A DNA stretch of 64,000 nt from Hysterium pulicare CBS 123377 (GCA_000467715.1 AJFK01000715.1:1-64000), one strand, 5' to 3'. Shown: positions 22,587 through 34,026, counted from the first letter of the stretch. Notes: generated by a model from the letters alone, not told the origin. Numbers and translations: made by a program.

Positions 22587-22769
22587 TTCACATGTTTTTT
22601 GACTTTTTTTTCGTCTTTTATTCTCTGGGGTTGAAGTAGATATGTCAGGTGTATGTAAAATTCGTTTTGATTTGTTCAAGTGGTGGTGGGTCGGCTAAGT
22701 TGTACATTAAGCGACAATAATAGCGGAAGAATGTCACTAGACTTTACTAACAGCCTTCAAAATGCTAAT

Positions 22770-22930
22770 TTAGATTCTGCAAGTTAGAAAGCAAGTTTGC
22801 TATCCTTAAGCCCTTAGGGTACTCGGAAAGTATTATTTGGAATAGACACTTCCAGACTTGTATCCTACAGCCAAGGAACTCGTAGTACAACGAATATGTC
22901 CCCCCGCCGTGATCCATCGTCGCACCCTCC
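22770..22930 (+). repeat. dispersed ~140-bp repeat, copy 1
   Basis: Shares blocks such as TGCTATCCTTAA, the GACTTGT segment and GTAGTACAACGAATA with three other loci in the window (25535-25690 and 48786-48935 inverted; 28350-28500 same strand). No coding capacity. Copies differ by many substitutions and small gaps, so the family is old. A MITE or SINE relic is possible; terminal repeats were not established. Confidence 0.6.
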
Positions 22931-23608
22931 ACCTCAAATTCCACGAAACGCAATGAAACCGATATATACAGCTATTCAGATGACTACAAGCTCACTAATC
23001 CTAGATCAGTATCATATCTAAGCAGCACGAATGTCGGTTTCGGTGGGTGCCGGGCAACTCTAGTGCTGACAGTTGACCTAGCTCGCTGGTCGCGAAGAAA
23101 TCCATCAACCTTCAGACTTCCAGATTGAGGCTTCAAATCAGAAAGTCGTTGGCGAAAGAACTTTTCGCCTTTCTCGTGTTTATCGAAACCAATAACATCT
23201 CTTTCTCTCAAAGTATATTTCCGTGTAATTGGGGAGGTCATCAACATCATTCCTCCAGGTGTTTGGATGACTAAGAGCTAAGCTTAAATATGTGGTCCAA
23301 CCGTTCAAGGTTTGTCATTGGTCTTCTCGAAAACCCACAGACTGTCAGACTTTCTTTTGAACGAAGATCGAAGGCTGAGCCTCTTCAACTCTTACTTGAG
23401 TTTCGCCAACTGCTTTCCTCTCTCACTTCTTCCAACGCAGGGCATCTCTGGTAAGCATTTAGCGTACTAGCTTATTTTCCCATCCCCATATTGGGTTTTG
23501 TCAGGCGCTCGTTACCTGAGAAGAGAGGGTTTGGTCGTATATAGAATACGACGTCCTTATAAAAATCTCTACAATCTCAGTCATTTGCTCGATACGCCTA
23601 CAGCAAAA

Positions 23609-25520
23609 ATGTCATCTAGCTTCTTCCACCTATTTTCTCTCCGCAATGTCTTGATTTCTGCCCTCGGTTGGGCAACACTCTATATCTTCCGAGTTGCCTA
23701 CCGACTTTTGTTCCATCCATTGGCTAGATTTCCTGGTCCCAAGCTGGCCGCCGCAACTAATTTGTACAATGCGTACTGGGATATTTTGCAACCTGGTCTT
23801 GTCAAACGACTCCCAGAACTTCATAGGAAATATGGTATAGACAACATCTAATCCTGATGCGAGCGAAGTATAGATACTAAAAAATACAGGGCCAATCGTT
23901 CGGATCCAGCCTGATGAGCTACACGTAGCAGACCTGGACTCATACAACCAGTAGCACTTCTCAGATCAACTATACACCTCCCAAACATACTGACAACGTT
24001 TTCAGAATCTTCAGAGTCGGCACGACCTTCGACAAGATTTGGCACGACAACCCCTTCTTAACTGGCTCCCTCCAATCCCTCCAATCCCTCCCTACCGCCA
24101 AAAAGCGTAAAGAATTCCTTAACCCATTCTTCAGCAAGTCAGCCATTTCCAAAGCTGAACCAATCCTCCTCCGCGCAAAATTGCAGCAATTCCTCGATAC
24201 ACTGGATCGCGCAGCCCGCGAGGATAAAAGCAAAGTCGTTGATTTCTTCCTTGCTTTCCGGTGCCTGACTGCCGACACTGTCATGGATTATTGCTTCCAT
24301 TCGGACTTGAATGCTTTAGGGGAGAGGGATTTCCAGTCTAAGACGGTGGAAGCGTTGACGGATGGGTTTGATTTGGCTCTTATACCGACTTATTTCCCGA
24401 ATGCATTTGCGGCGTTTAATAAGTTGGTGTTTGCGATGCCAGAGGGGGTGAGGGAGAAGTACTTTTCGCCGGTATATGGGTTTCAGACTATGCAGAAGGT
24501 AAGTTCCTTACGCGTCTTTTAAGACGCTCCGCATTTCTCTTCGAACATCCTTCGAGAAAGAATGAAGGACCAACTTGGAATTCTTTCTTACTTCTCCAGC
24601 TCGCCCGCGAACGTCTCGATAACATGATATCGAACCCCAAATTGGACTCCACCTCGAACTCTACCCTTCCAACAATCTACACCCAAATGCTCAACCCGGA
24701 TAGCAAGAAAGGCCAAGTTACACCCTCCCGCCGTGACATGATCGCAGATGGAGTACTCATGATCGCCGCGGGAACCGACACAACTGCCAATGCTCTCGGT
24801 CTCCTCGTCTACCACGTGACCCGCAACCCAGGCATCGAGGCGCGATTAGTAAGTGAGCTGAAGAACGCCATGCCTGAAAGGGAGATGCTGCTTGATTCGA
24901 CAGTGTTGGAGGAAGATGGCTTTGTGTATCTCAGAGCGGTGGTGAAGGAGACGCTGAGGTTGGCGTTTGGGGTTCCCGGACGTATGCCTAGGAGGGTGCC
25001 GAGGGGTGGGTGTATGCTTGGGGGAAGATTTGTGCCTGAGGGGGTGAGTTCGTTTGGTGTTTCTTTTACTGCGTAACGATTGAAATGAACGATGCTGATG
25101 TGCATTCAAGACGCGCGTAACGGCATGCATCTACATGCACAACATAAACCTAGACATTTTCCCGGAGCCTTTCAAATTCGATCCAGAACGCTGGCTTTGT
25201 GATCCGGAAACTTACAAGGAGAGAGATAGATATATGCTCTCTTTCTCTCGAGGTTCCAGAGGGTGCATCGGTATTAAGTAAGCAGTCTCTCTCTTTCCCG
25301 TTTCCCCTCCCAAATCCGATTCCTTCCACTTCACTGAGCTAATGTCTCCTGTTTTAGCCTCGCATACACAACGCTTTACCTCACAGTCGCGCATCTCTTC
25401 CGTCGCTTCGAGATCCAAACCGAGGGATACACCACTGCTGAGGATATGGAGTGGAATGACCGGTTCGTGCCTGTGCCTCAAGGGAAGATTAGGGGGTTAG
25501 TAAAGATACGAGAAGATTAA
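23609..25520 (+). CDS. Cytochrome P450 monooxygenase
   Basis: Six exons: 23609-23834, 23890-23950, 24006-24498, 24600-25043, 25111-25277 and 25358-25520, all frame-consistent; 517 residues. N-terminal membrane anchor (residues 11-35, [20 protein letters not shown]) then the hinge [16 protein letters not shown]. The I-helix oxygen-binding motif AAGTDTTAN, the K-helix ExxR motif KETLRL, the PERW motif (FDPERW) and the heme loop [15 protein letters not shown] with the Cys ligand are all present, so the enzyme looks whole. It resembles fungal P450s of secondary metabolism (CYP65-like hinge and PERF/W region), family not assignable here. ER-anchored, needs a P450 reductase. It lies between two inverted copies of the dispersed repeat. 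Confidence 0.95.
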
Positions 25521-25534
25521 TCTGGCTCATCCAC

Positions 25535-25690
25535 GGCGGGCGTCATTATTCGTTGTACTGCGGACTTTTGTAGCGGCACAAGTCGGGAAAGATCTTATTC
25601 CATAAGCTACATTCTGAGTAATTTTAAGGATAGCAACTTGTTTTAACGCTTTTGTACCGAGCTCAAGTCGGCTTTGTAAACTAGAAGTAA
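25535..25690 (-). repeat. dispersed ~140-bp repeat, copy 2 (inverted)
   Basis: The reverse complement aligns with copy 1: AAGTTGCTATCCTTAAAA, CGACTTGT and CAGTACAACGAATAATGAC blocks in the same order, extending to the CGCCGTGGAT end also seen in copy 1. It begins about 15 bp after the P450 stop codon and so probably forms part of that gene's 3' UTR. Confidence 0.6.
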
Positions 25691-26894
25691 AGAAGGCGTA
25701 GGTACAGGCATATACTCTGGAAATGACGAGTTATAACACCCCATATGATCTAGCATGATATATAAAGGTATAACTGATGGGCGTTTGAATTCTAGAGGGA
25801 AGAGATTATTGTACGTTATATAGCGACGATAAAAGCAATGTCAGAGAAGCATCTTGTCAAGGCATACTGTGCCTTCTCTATGTGCGGTAGAATTTGGCTC
25901 TTCTTATCAAAGGTATGTTGGATCCAACGATCTTCGGGACCACGTCAATTTTGCACTGCCATTTTTAGTGCACTCGAGCGACTGCTTCATTTTCCGAGGT
26001 TAGTAAGCAATACCCACTCCGTTGAAAACACCCTCCTCGTAGACAACAAGTTACAGGAACCGAAATATCGACAATTGCAATTTTTTTCGAGGCTTGGAAG
26101 AAGAGCAGTGGCCATGACTAGAGTTCCATTAGTGGCTTACTCTAGCGTCGTCTGTGTGGTGTGGCGGTGTAAGGGTTTAGGAACTCCGGTCGTATCGTAG
26201 GCACCGCGTCCCATATTGCACTGCAATTCGAACGCATGAGAGGCTTCCACATAGCTGCCATTAAATATTCGATGCCTTGAATGTGCTGCAAAGGTATCCA
26301 GACGCTGTTCGCCTGTGGAATCGTGATTTCGGCGTGACCTGTTGGATTGTAGAAGCGTGATTTCTTGAAGACGAACTTTCTAACATAAGCATCCCGTATA
26401 GTTCAAAATCAGCTGCGGCTAACACCTAGGAAACACAGAGGCTTTAGAGTTAAGAGATCGGACGACACGTAGGGATATTTGTGGGAGCCTTGACCCTTTT
26501 ATACGGCGAAGATTAGGCAGAAAATTCACGCGGCAGGAGAGGTGCACTGCAATTTTAGCGCACAAGAGGCTTTCTGCATAGCCACATTAGAAAGGTCGGG
26601 AACGTAGTACAGTCTCACATGAACGGCTGCCTGCCCAGGGGCCTAAAACTTTCTCCAGACCAAAAGGGCTTAGTAGAGGAGGAAATGAGCTACCATAAAT
26701 CTTGAGGAAAACTATGAAAGTCGCAAGAGCTGGTGGAGATTCATACACGGCAGATGAACAAAATGGCCATCGCGGGCTTTCGAGGTCAGCGTAGCATAAG
26801 TAGAAATTGAATTGGTATAGGCAGGTATGCCTCGAATACTGTCTTAGAACTCATTGGGCGAATCCAAGCCTAATTCCACAACCGCCTAACGACA
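25691..26894. other. intergenic DNA with three copies of a second short repeat
   Basis: No gene recognised. Three loci (about 25951, 26216 and 26541) share TTGCACTGC(A/C)A(A/T)TTTTAGC-like cores followed by GAGAGGCTT and CATAGC. Similar tracts occur at the other end of the window (about 1694, 2177, 2477). This looks like remains of one old short repeat family. Confidence 0.4.
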
Positions 26895-27935
26895 TCAGGA
26901 AGGACGAGGCGAATCAGAGTGGTCTTTCTCCATAGACCCTGCAGGGAGCTCTACTGGATTTTCCTGCGTAAGTAGTTCGGAGGTGTTATAGTTCGAAGGC
27001 GATTCTTCCCTATGGACCGCTTTCCCTTCAAGCTCATTGATAACGCTAGTCGACACAACAACTGCACGATACCCAGCATCCTTCTCGCAAGAATGACATA
27101 TTTTCCGTCTACGTAGATAGAACCTCCATCCGCTGAAGGCGCCGACGACCATAACTCCCACGGAGATTCCGACTCCAAGGCCTTCCCTCGCACTCTTGCT
27201 TAGACTGCTTGAGCTTGAGGTCATAGAGACGTTGGCGCTTGGTATAGAACCTGTTGAAGAGGTGGGCCCAGCAGACTCTACCGGTATTGTCGAAGAGGTT
27301 GGAAGCGTGGATTGGAATGCGGTGACAAGATCGAAAAATACCGCCTGAGCTACGAAGGTCAATGTTCCTGCCTGCCCAGCCGCTGGCGTAAGCTTTACAA
27401 GCGCTGAAGTCGACATCAGTGGACCCGTGTATATCGTATCGTTTTTGTCGAAGTCGTTACTTTGGGAAATTATCGTTGAGATGCCACCTTCGCAATCTGA
27501 TAGGGAGCTATCGCTAGTATTCATGCAAGTTGTAATGTTGACGTTCCCTCGAGTGCCACAGGTGTTATCTGCCTGACATCCAGGGGTATGAAGTTTGATC
27601 GAATAGGTTCCCGTGTTGTTGAGGGTGGGTTGGAAGACGGCGGACAGGTTGGCATTAGCTATATCATCTACAGTGCCAAAGAGACTTGCACTGAGGTATT
27701 CCTCGAAGTCGAGAGTCTGATAGTCCACCCATTTGCCATTGTGATAGCTTGCATTGTTGCATACGTCCTGATGTGATTAATTTAGAGTCAGCCGATGGGT
27801 ACTTGGGATCTGTTCAAGACTTACGCTGCAATGCGCGAACGATGTCCCACCGTTAATTTGAGACCATGCCACCTCTGGGATTGAGCAGTAAACTAGGATG
27901 GCGACTATGGCAAGTGAAGACGCGATCAGGCCCAT
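26895..27935 (-). CDS. Secreted/single-pass cell-surface protein with Ser/Thr-rich stalk
   Basis: Two exons, 27935-27825 and 27767-26895, 57-nt intron, 327 residues. An N-terminal signal peptide (MGLIASSLAIVAILVYCS) is followed by a Cys-containing ectodomain with several NxT/S sites (pairs in FAHCSDVCNN, GCQADNTCGT, TTCMNTSDSSLSDCEGG), then a Ser/Thr-rich stalk (about 185-220), one transmembrane helix (LGVGISVGVMVVGAFSG) and an RRRK stop-transfer with a ~75-residue cytoplasmic tail. Architecture is that of fungal cell-wall sensors or mucin-like surface proteins. I do not recognise the ectodomain family. Orientation and topology are inferred from hydropathy. Confidence 0.75.
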
Positions 27936-28349
27936 GTTTCCTTTCTCATCTCACTTCACTTCGCTAAGCGGACGTCAGAGTTGGGGAATAGTATGCTGAT
28001 AGTAGGTTTTCGGTGGGATAGATGACTCTTAAGTCTTTAAGATGGAAATCATTCTGAGCTACAAACCTGGTAGGTTAAGGGTTTGGGCAAAGAGAGGTGC
28101 ATTTGCTTCAGAAGACGGCAAGTCATTTTGTTCAGAGAACAGGAAAGTTCTCCTGATTTTGAACGGCGACTTGCGACTAAGTCTGAAACCTTTCAGAGTA
28201 TCTCAAGCTGCTGTGACCCAAGCGGGCGCTGATGAATGGAAGGCCGCTGTTACATCCGTGGGACTTGTAAACACAATCATACCCACGGGGTGTCATAATT
28301 TGTCGTCTTCGGAGGGTCTGCGCCTGCCGCTCTCTTTACTATCAGCCTA

Positions 28350-28500
28350 CAAAGTTAATTTAGACCCGTTTTGTACAAGGCTTAAAAGTAAGTTGCCATC
28401 CTCGCGGTTATTTAGGAAGAGATTTGGAATAGATCCTCTCCAGACGTATCCAGCCAAGGAAGTTGGCAGTACTACGAATAGACACCCGCAGTGATTTGGC
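28350..28500 (+). repeat. dispersed ~140-bp repeat, copy 3
   Basis: Aligns with copies 1 and 2: AAGTAAGTTGCCATCCT, ATTTGGAATAGA, CCAGACGTATCCAGCCAAGG (nearly identical order to copy 1) and AGTACTACGAATAGACACC. It explains the end of an otherwise gene-like 150-codon open frame at 28042-28494, which I therefore do not annotate. Confidence 0.55.
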
Positions 28501-28788
28501 TATCGAGGCGCGGTGAGACGTTCTGCGACGTGATATTAACATAACCTATCGAATCTCGTTAGCCAATTGTTGTCAGTCTCCATACCGAGCAGATGCCAGG
28601 TATATTACCTTTTGAAGATTAATCCCCTGAGGATTCCGGGAAGACACCACTAGAGGCAATGCATCACTTGCAGCTTTTATTACACAAAAAGTAGTCACCC
28701 CTTCATGTTCCAATGCGAACCTGATTATTCTTGATTGATCCGTTATGATACAGTATACACATAATACAAACCCAATGTACAACCAACA

Positions 28789-29603
28789 TCATTTAATCTT
28801 CTTGTTCTTCAATTTGATCGTCTCTCCATTCACAAAGATACCCTTGCCTTTATACGGTTCCGGCTTCCTCCACATCCGTATCTTCGCCGCAAATTGCATT
28901 ACCACCTCCTTCTCAATGCCCTCTAGCAGCAGACGCGTCGGCTGCGGTGTGCTGGCCTTGACCCCTTTTGGTATTGGCAATTCGACAGGATGCGAGTAGC
29001 CGACTTTTAGATTCACAAACTGTTGGCCAGGATATTCGGGTTGCACAGTTATTGCGGTAGGTTCAACGGTTGCACGGTATCCGACACCGACAAGACGCAG
29101 GATAGCGGTATGACCTTCTGAGACTCCGAGGATGTGGTTTTGGAGGTATGCACGAACGGTCCCTGTCTGCCATTAGTTCGGGTCCCTGGAATAGAAATCG
29201 AGGGGCTCGACATACCCCACATCTCCCTTTGCTTCCTCTCCGTATAGTCTTGCACGCTCAATGTAGGTCCAAGTAGAGTCGGATCTTGATTGATGGTGAT
29301 GTACGGAGGTACTTCCATCGATAGCTCTCCCAACGGGCCCTTAATATGCACAGTCGACATAGCTTGCCTTCGGCTGAGTCTGCCCGTCGATACTCGAGGT
29401 GCGACGACTTGGAAGGAGACCTCAGGTGGGATTAACAAGGGCGCTTTCCCGATTTTGGAGAGGCATGGTGAAGTTGTCGTGAAGGATCTTGCGGCTTGAG
29501 GCTGAAAGGCGGGTAGAAGGAAAGAAGGAAGTGAGACTGAAGTAGAAGATTTTGATGCTGTAGTAATGCCTTGAGTGCACCGCCGTCGCGCTGGGGCGAA
29601 CAT
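28789..29603 (-). CDS. MRPL6: Mitochondrial large-subunit ribosomal protein uL6m
   Basis: Two exons, 29603-29216 and 29162-28789; the 53-nt intron restores MWGTVRAYLQNHI across the junction. 253 residues. A presequence of about 50 residues (MFAPARRRCTQGITTASKS, RSFTTTSPCLSKIGK) precedes the L6 fold: SKIGKAPLLIPPEVSF, VHIKGPLGELSMEVP, TAILRLVGVGYRATVE, GYSHPVELPIPKGV and the C-terminal signature MWRKPEPYKGKGIFVNGE (the PEPYKGKG motif of L6 proteins). It acts in the mitochondrial large ribosomal subunit near the sarcin-ricin loop. Divergent from KAR5, start codons 488 bp apart. Confidence 0.94.
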
Positions 29604-30091
29604 TGCTGCATCTGTAGGTAGATGGAAGCTTTGGTAGCGCGCAGGAAGGTTTCGATGATTCTCGACGCACGGACCACTCGATACTTGCTTCCGGCCTCAG
29701 CCTGGTAACTACAACTCATCCATCCACTCTCTCCTCGTAGGAGCATCACTCCAGGCTCCCAATTCCAGGCCAGAGGCAAGAAATACCATGAACTCTTCTT
29801 CAAGACTCTACTAAATACAAGGCTAACCATAATTGCTAATACCACAGGTTCAGGCTTTCACGAACGTTGACCGACTTGTGATCGCGGCCATTGACCAGCA
29901 GCTCTCACTCTCACTTCCTTGAGATCCTCACGATACGGTGTAATAGTCACTTTACTTCAATTGCTTTCAATCGTTGACCTCTTCTCTTAATTCCTCCTTC
30001 AATTTCCTTTCCAACTCCATGATTTCTTCCTCCCTCTTATTCAACCCCAAGAACGATATTGTCATTGAAAGCCACCAAGATTCCATGCAAA

Positions 30092-32171
30092 ATGAGGATA
30101 TTCGTTCTCCTGAGTCTTCTTATGTCAGCATCTACAGAGTACCTGACCAATGCCAACGAAGGTCAGCGTCAACTCGTGGACATGAAGTCACTTGAGACTG
30201 ACAAGCGGATAGATTCCGGCGGAGTCACCTCCGACCTAGCTTCCATGCTTCAGGCGCAACCAGTTCGACAACAAGAACTCTTCTCTCATGCTCTACGTAT
30301 AATTCATTCAATGGAATCTTCACCGACGTGCAATCGATTGGCAGCCCTGACATTAATCAACTCGTGTCAATCGCTTGAACAAGCCCCGAACGATACGAAG
30401 CGAAATTCCGAACTAGTGCTAGATGAAGTGAAATCGGAATACGCAGCTAGACTAGCAATCTGTGAACTGATTGGTGCGAAAGCAAACGCACCCCGGGAAT
30501 GCTCAATCCTTGTACCGTCTTCCCGTGCTTGTGGGAAATTTCGTTTGAAGTTTTTATTTCGCCAACCAGAAGCTCATTCTGACAATGAACTATGCTATCC
30601 AGATGCAAGCAACTCACAGTTTGAACAGTGCTTGAGGGCGCTGGAATCAAAACCTCAATGGTGGACGTCATACAGCAATGCGAGGCAAAACGCAGTGGTC
30701 ATGTGCCAAGCGAGCAGGGACGCCATTGAGCGAGGTGAGTTCTTTTTACTCAGCAGTCTCTCACTCTCCCACTCTGAGCCCCCACAACGTTCTTTCTCCG
30801 ATTCTCAATACGAGAATGAACATTGTCCTCCAAAAAAAAATATGTACTGATATCTGTTGGTAGAGGAAAAGCTTTCCATATACAAATCTTTGGCGGACGC
30901 CACGTCTGGTATCTCGGCGGCACTTACAAAATCGATTGAAGAAGCCCAAGCTCGGCTGTCGGAACAAATGGAATTCCTCGAAATGATTCGAGCGTCACAG
31001 ACGGACGTCCTGAAGGACATCAAGAAAGGTCGTGATGAAGCTGTATCCTCCCTTAACCATGTGACCACGGATGTACGTTCGGCAATGCAATCCGTTCTGA
31101 ACATGGTATCGCAGGCATTCATGTCAGCTGAATCTCAGGTAGATGAATTGGACCGGGTAAGTCGACCTCTGAGCAACCTTGTATTTCTTCTGTGCTAACG
31201 GCTTTCTAGTCCATCGTCAAATCCAGGGCGAGCTTTTCCGAGGCCCGCGCTGAACTCGTCGATCTCTTACAGTCAATGGCGCGTTCAATGAGGGAGCATA
31301 CCACATTACAGAATGATCAGCTTCAACTGAACCATGAAAGTGCGCTGGAGATCCAGCTGGCTATTGACACCGTGAGGTCTAATCACATGTATGCCCTCTC
31401 CGAGGCCATTGGCTCTCTTCAAAACGATGTGGTAGGTCTCCGATATCCTACGTTTCTTCGTAGACGAATTGACTGACTTTTTGAAAGCATTTGTCCAGAA
31501 ACTTGATGGCGGAGATGTATGACCGTCAATCTCTTCTCGATGGAGTGAGTCTAACTGTTTCTAATTAACGTTGGATCACTTGGGAATATCTACTGACAGT
31601 CCTGCAGCGCCTCTCCGACTTAAGCGGAGCTTTTGGGACGCTCGAGTCTACTGCAATCAATTTACAGACCACCATCAACGAAACCACTGAAACGATCAAA
31701 TCGATGTCCCTTTTCGGTAGCTTTGGATCCATATCCGGTACCTGGGCAAGCATCATCATCATCCTTATAGGAGCCTGGTTTGCCAGCAAAAGGCTCGCTG
31801 GCTACCTCATCGCCTGCGTAGGCTTGCTATGGCTGACGTACTCTTCCGGGTCTTACGATTGGCTTAGAGGACCTTACCAGATGCTTAGAGGATCTTACGA
31901 GTCTGTAAAGAGCATGGACATTGACTTGAATTCGGCCCTGCACACTCCTTCAAGGACTTTCTGGATCATACTGATCACACCTACCCTCTTCTTGTTTGCC
32001 ATGGCAATACACTATTATGCTCAAAAGTCCTCACTCTACCCCTATCAAGACGAACAAGGCGAAAAGGGAGTTCTTCCAAGTATAGAAACACCGGAGCCAC
32101 CAGCAGCTCCACCACTTCGACCTCAATGGCGCTTCAACCCTTTCTCCTTCTCCTATTCGCCTTTCCGTTAG
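30092..32171 (+). CDS. KAR5: Nuclear fusion protein KAR5/Tht1-like
   Basis: Five exons: 30092-30734, 30864-31156, 31210-31431, 31488-31544 and 31608-32171, all frame-consistent; 592 residues. Signal peptide MRIFVLLSLLMSASTEYL; a Cys-rich lumenal domain (SSPTCNRLAALTLINSCQ, ARLAICELIGAK, CSILVPSSRACGKF, SNSQFEQCLRALESKPQWWTSYSNAR) is the recognisable Kar5/Brambleberry domain; then long coiled coil, and near the C-terminus two hydrophobic segments (WASIIIILIGAWFA / LAGYLIACVGLLWLTY and FWIILITPTLFLFAMAI). Known role: fusion of nuclear envelopes during karyogamy, in the ER/nuclear envelope. Intron 3 (31432-31487) begins with the same ten bases as the insert in tRNA-Arg. Confidence 0.88.
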
Positions 32172-32763
32172 GTAACCACAAGCGAGTTTCACCAAATATT
32201 GATTTCCATGCCTTTTCAGCAAGTCGCATTCAGCGGCTCACATTACAGTACCCCTGTTGCATTAGGATGTATGGTTTACAGGGAAATTTTACGGATCTAT
32301 CACATCTTACAGCATAACATGGTCCTTTTCGACATAATTGACCATGCGCCCTTCTTAAATCTGCAAGCGGAGGTCTAGGGCGGCGTCGGGAGATAGATTT
32401 CTGCATCTTACGGTAATTGGGGGCGTTGTGGCGAGCCTATCCGGATATACTTTTCTTTCACACATGTATCATCGACATCTGTCTACAACATATGCATTAT
32501 TTGGAGCGGGTTATTTAAACGCGGAGGAGACCTTCGTGCGGGAGTTAAATTCGAGGATATTTGCTTTCTTTAATATCAATCTTATCTTCTTCCGTCCGAT
32601 AGTCCTGTTTGGCATGCATCCTAATCGAATGCCCATTCAAAGTAGCCATTCCACGGAAACTTTTATCGTACAAGATCATGAGTCGACCGGGACCTCTTGT
32701 CGCAATGGTCCAAAATTCGGCCAGCCCTTACCAAAGTTTTCTTCGCCAGCCACCATTCCACTC
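32172..32763. other. intergenic spacer between convergent genes
   Basis: 592 bp between the 3' ends of KAR5 and MET22. Open frames here and in the antisense of MET22 have no coding character. No repeat recognised. Confidence 0.4.
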
Positions 32764-34026
32764 CTACTCCTTCGCACTCAGAACACTCTTCACAACCCCA
32801 ATAACCTTCTCATGAACACCACTCGGCGCAGCCACCACGCCCTTATTCTCCTTCAAAGTCCTCCCAATCCCAAAGTCTAGTTTCTTGCCCCACGCATCAG
32901 TAACCTTGCCACCTGCCTCCTCTACAATAACCACGCCAGCCGCATGATCCCATATCTTCTCCTCATACGTCTTGCTGACGGGAAGGCGAAGATACAAGTC
33001 TCCAGCTCCGCGGGCTATACTGCAGTATTTGGCCTGCGAATCCATGCGTACGCTGGGTTTGGAGATGCCGAGTTGAGAGGCGATGGCAGCTTGGTCGCCA
33101 TGGCTCGAGTGGCCAGCTTCTACGCTCTCGCAGAAAGTAGCGGCGGTGATGTCCGAGATGGGTTTCATGAAGATTTTCGCCTCTTTCTGTAATCCTCCCG
33201 CGCTTAAAGGTCTTGAAGTGGCGCCCTGGCCATTTATCGCGGCGAATAAGACACCTTTCCCCTCTGCGTCGTCTGCATCGGCGCCGATAGTTGATGTGAG
33301 GAGTGCGGAGTCATCGACTGGCAAGTTCGGACACCCGATTACGCCGAGTGTAGGCTCGCCATCTACAAGGAGCGCCAGACAAACAGCGTACTGCCCTCCA
33401 CGCAGAAAACCTTTCGTTCCATCTATAGGATCGAGCGCCCATATTCTTCCCGATCTCCCTCCTTTACTCCTCCCTGCATCAATGGCCTCCAACATAGCAT
33501 CCGCATCCTTGATCGGCCCACCAAGCTCTTCCTCCGCCGCCGTATCCTCCAACTTCGCCTTCTGCACCAAGTCCCAGACTAGATCTCGAAGGGAGGGATT
33601 GGAACGGAGGTCATCCGCATCTTCCTCGCCTACGATTTCGTCGGATGGGAAGTTGTGTTTTATAGCGGATATGATCAAAGCTTGAGCGCCGAAGTCGCCG
33701 ATTGTGACGGGCGAGGAGTCGGATTTTGAGAGAGTGCCTTTTGTGTGGGAGTTGTAGACGGAGCGGGTTAGAAGGGTGGCGCGTTGGACGGCTAGGGAGG
33801 CTATTCGGAGCTCTTTTGAGTAGTTGGAGGACATTGTGGTGACTCTGTAGGGTCTGGAGGTGATTATAGGGAGGGGTTTGAATTGGGATGTGAGGTGGGT
33901 AAGTCGAGTCGTGGCACGGGAGAGGAGGGAGGAGAGAGGTGGAGTGGTGACAGCCAGGATGAGGAGGGATAGGAGAAAGAGGATATATGGGAAGTACAAT
34001 TGAGTACGCGGTTGAGTACGAGGCAT
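32764..34026 (-). CDS. MET22: 3'(2'),5'-bisphosphate nucleotidase (MET22/HAL2-like)
   Basis: Single exon. Core signatures of the lithium-sensitive phosphatase family: SPVTIGDFGAQALI, VGEEDADD (first metal-binding Glu pair), WALDPIDGTKGFLRGGQY (DPIDGTKGF metal site) and WDHAAGVVIVEEAGGKVTD. It hydrolyses 3'-phosphoadenosine 5'-phosphate to AMP, needed in sulfate assimilation and salt tolerance. From the ATG at 34026 the protein has 420 residues and carries an N-terminal hydrophobic stretch (LYFPYILFLLSLLILAV) absent from the soluble yeast enzyme; from the internal ATG at 33834 (MSSNYSKELRIA) it has 356 residues, the normal family length. Both starts are possible and could give two locations. 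Confidence 0.93.
   Translation of the reverse strand: MPRTQPRTQLYFPYILFLLSLLILAVTTPPLSSLLSRATTRLTHLTSQFKPLPIITSRPYRVTTMSSNYSKELRIASLAVQRATLLTRSVYNSHTKGTLSKSDSSPVTIGDFGAQALIISAIKHNFPSDEIVGEEDADDLRSNPSLRDLVWDLVQKAKLEDTAAEEELGGPIKDADAMLEAIDAGRSKGGRSGRIWALDPIDGTKGFLRGGQYAVCLALLVDGEPTLGVIGCPNLPVDDSALLTSTIGADADDAEGKGVLFAAINGQGATSRPLSAGGLQKEAKIFMKPISDITAATFCESVEAGHSSHGDQAAIASQLGISKPSVRMDSQAKYCSIARGAGDLYLRLPVSKTYEEKIWDHAAGVVIVEEAGGKVTDAWGKKLDFGIGRTLKENKGVVAAPSGVHEKVIGVVKSVLSAKE

Noticed and set aside
22984-23250. 88-codon minus-strand open frame with a plausible basic protein
   Set aside because: No recognisable family and no neighbouring exons; too short to support alone.
28042-28494. 150-codon plus-strand open frame
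   Set aside because: Its last third is copy 3 of the dispersed repeat and the rest has no motif.
32428-33685. Plus-strand frames up to 200 codons across the MET22 gene
   Set aside because: They are antisense shadows of the strongly supported MET22 coding sequence.
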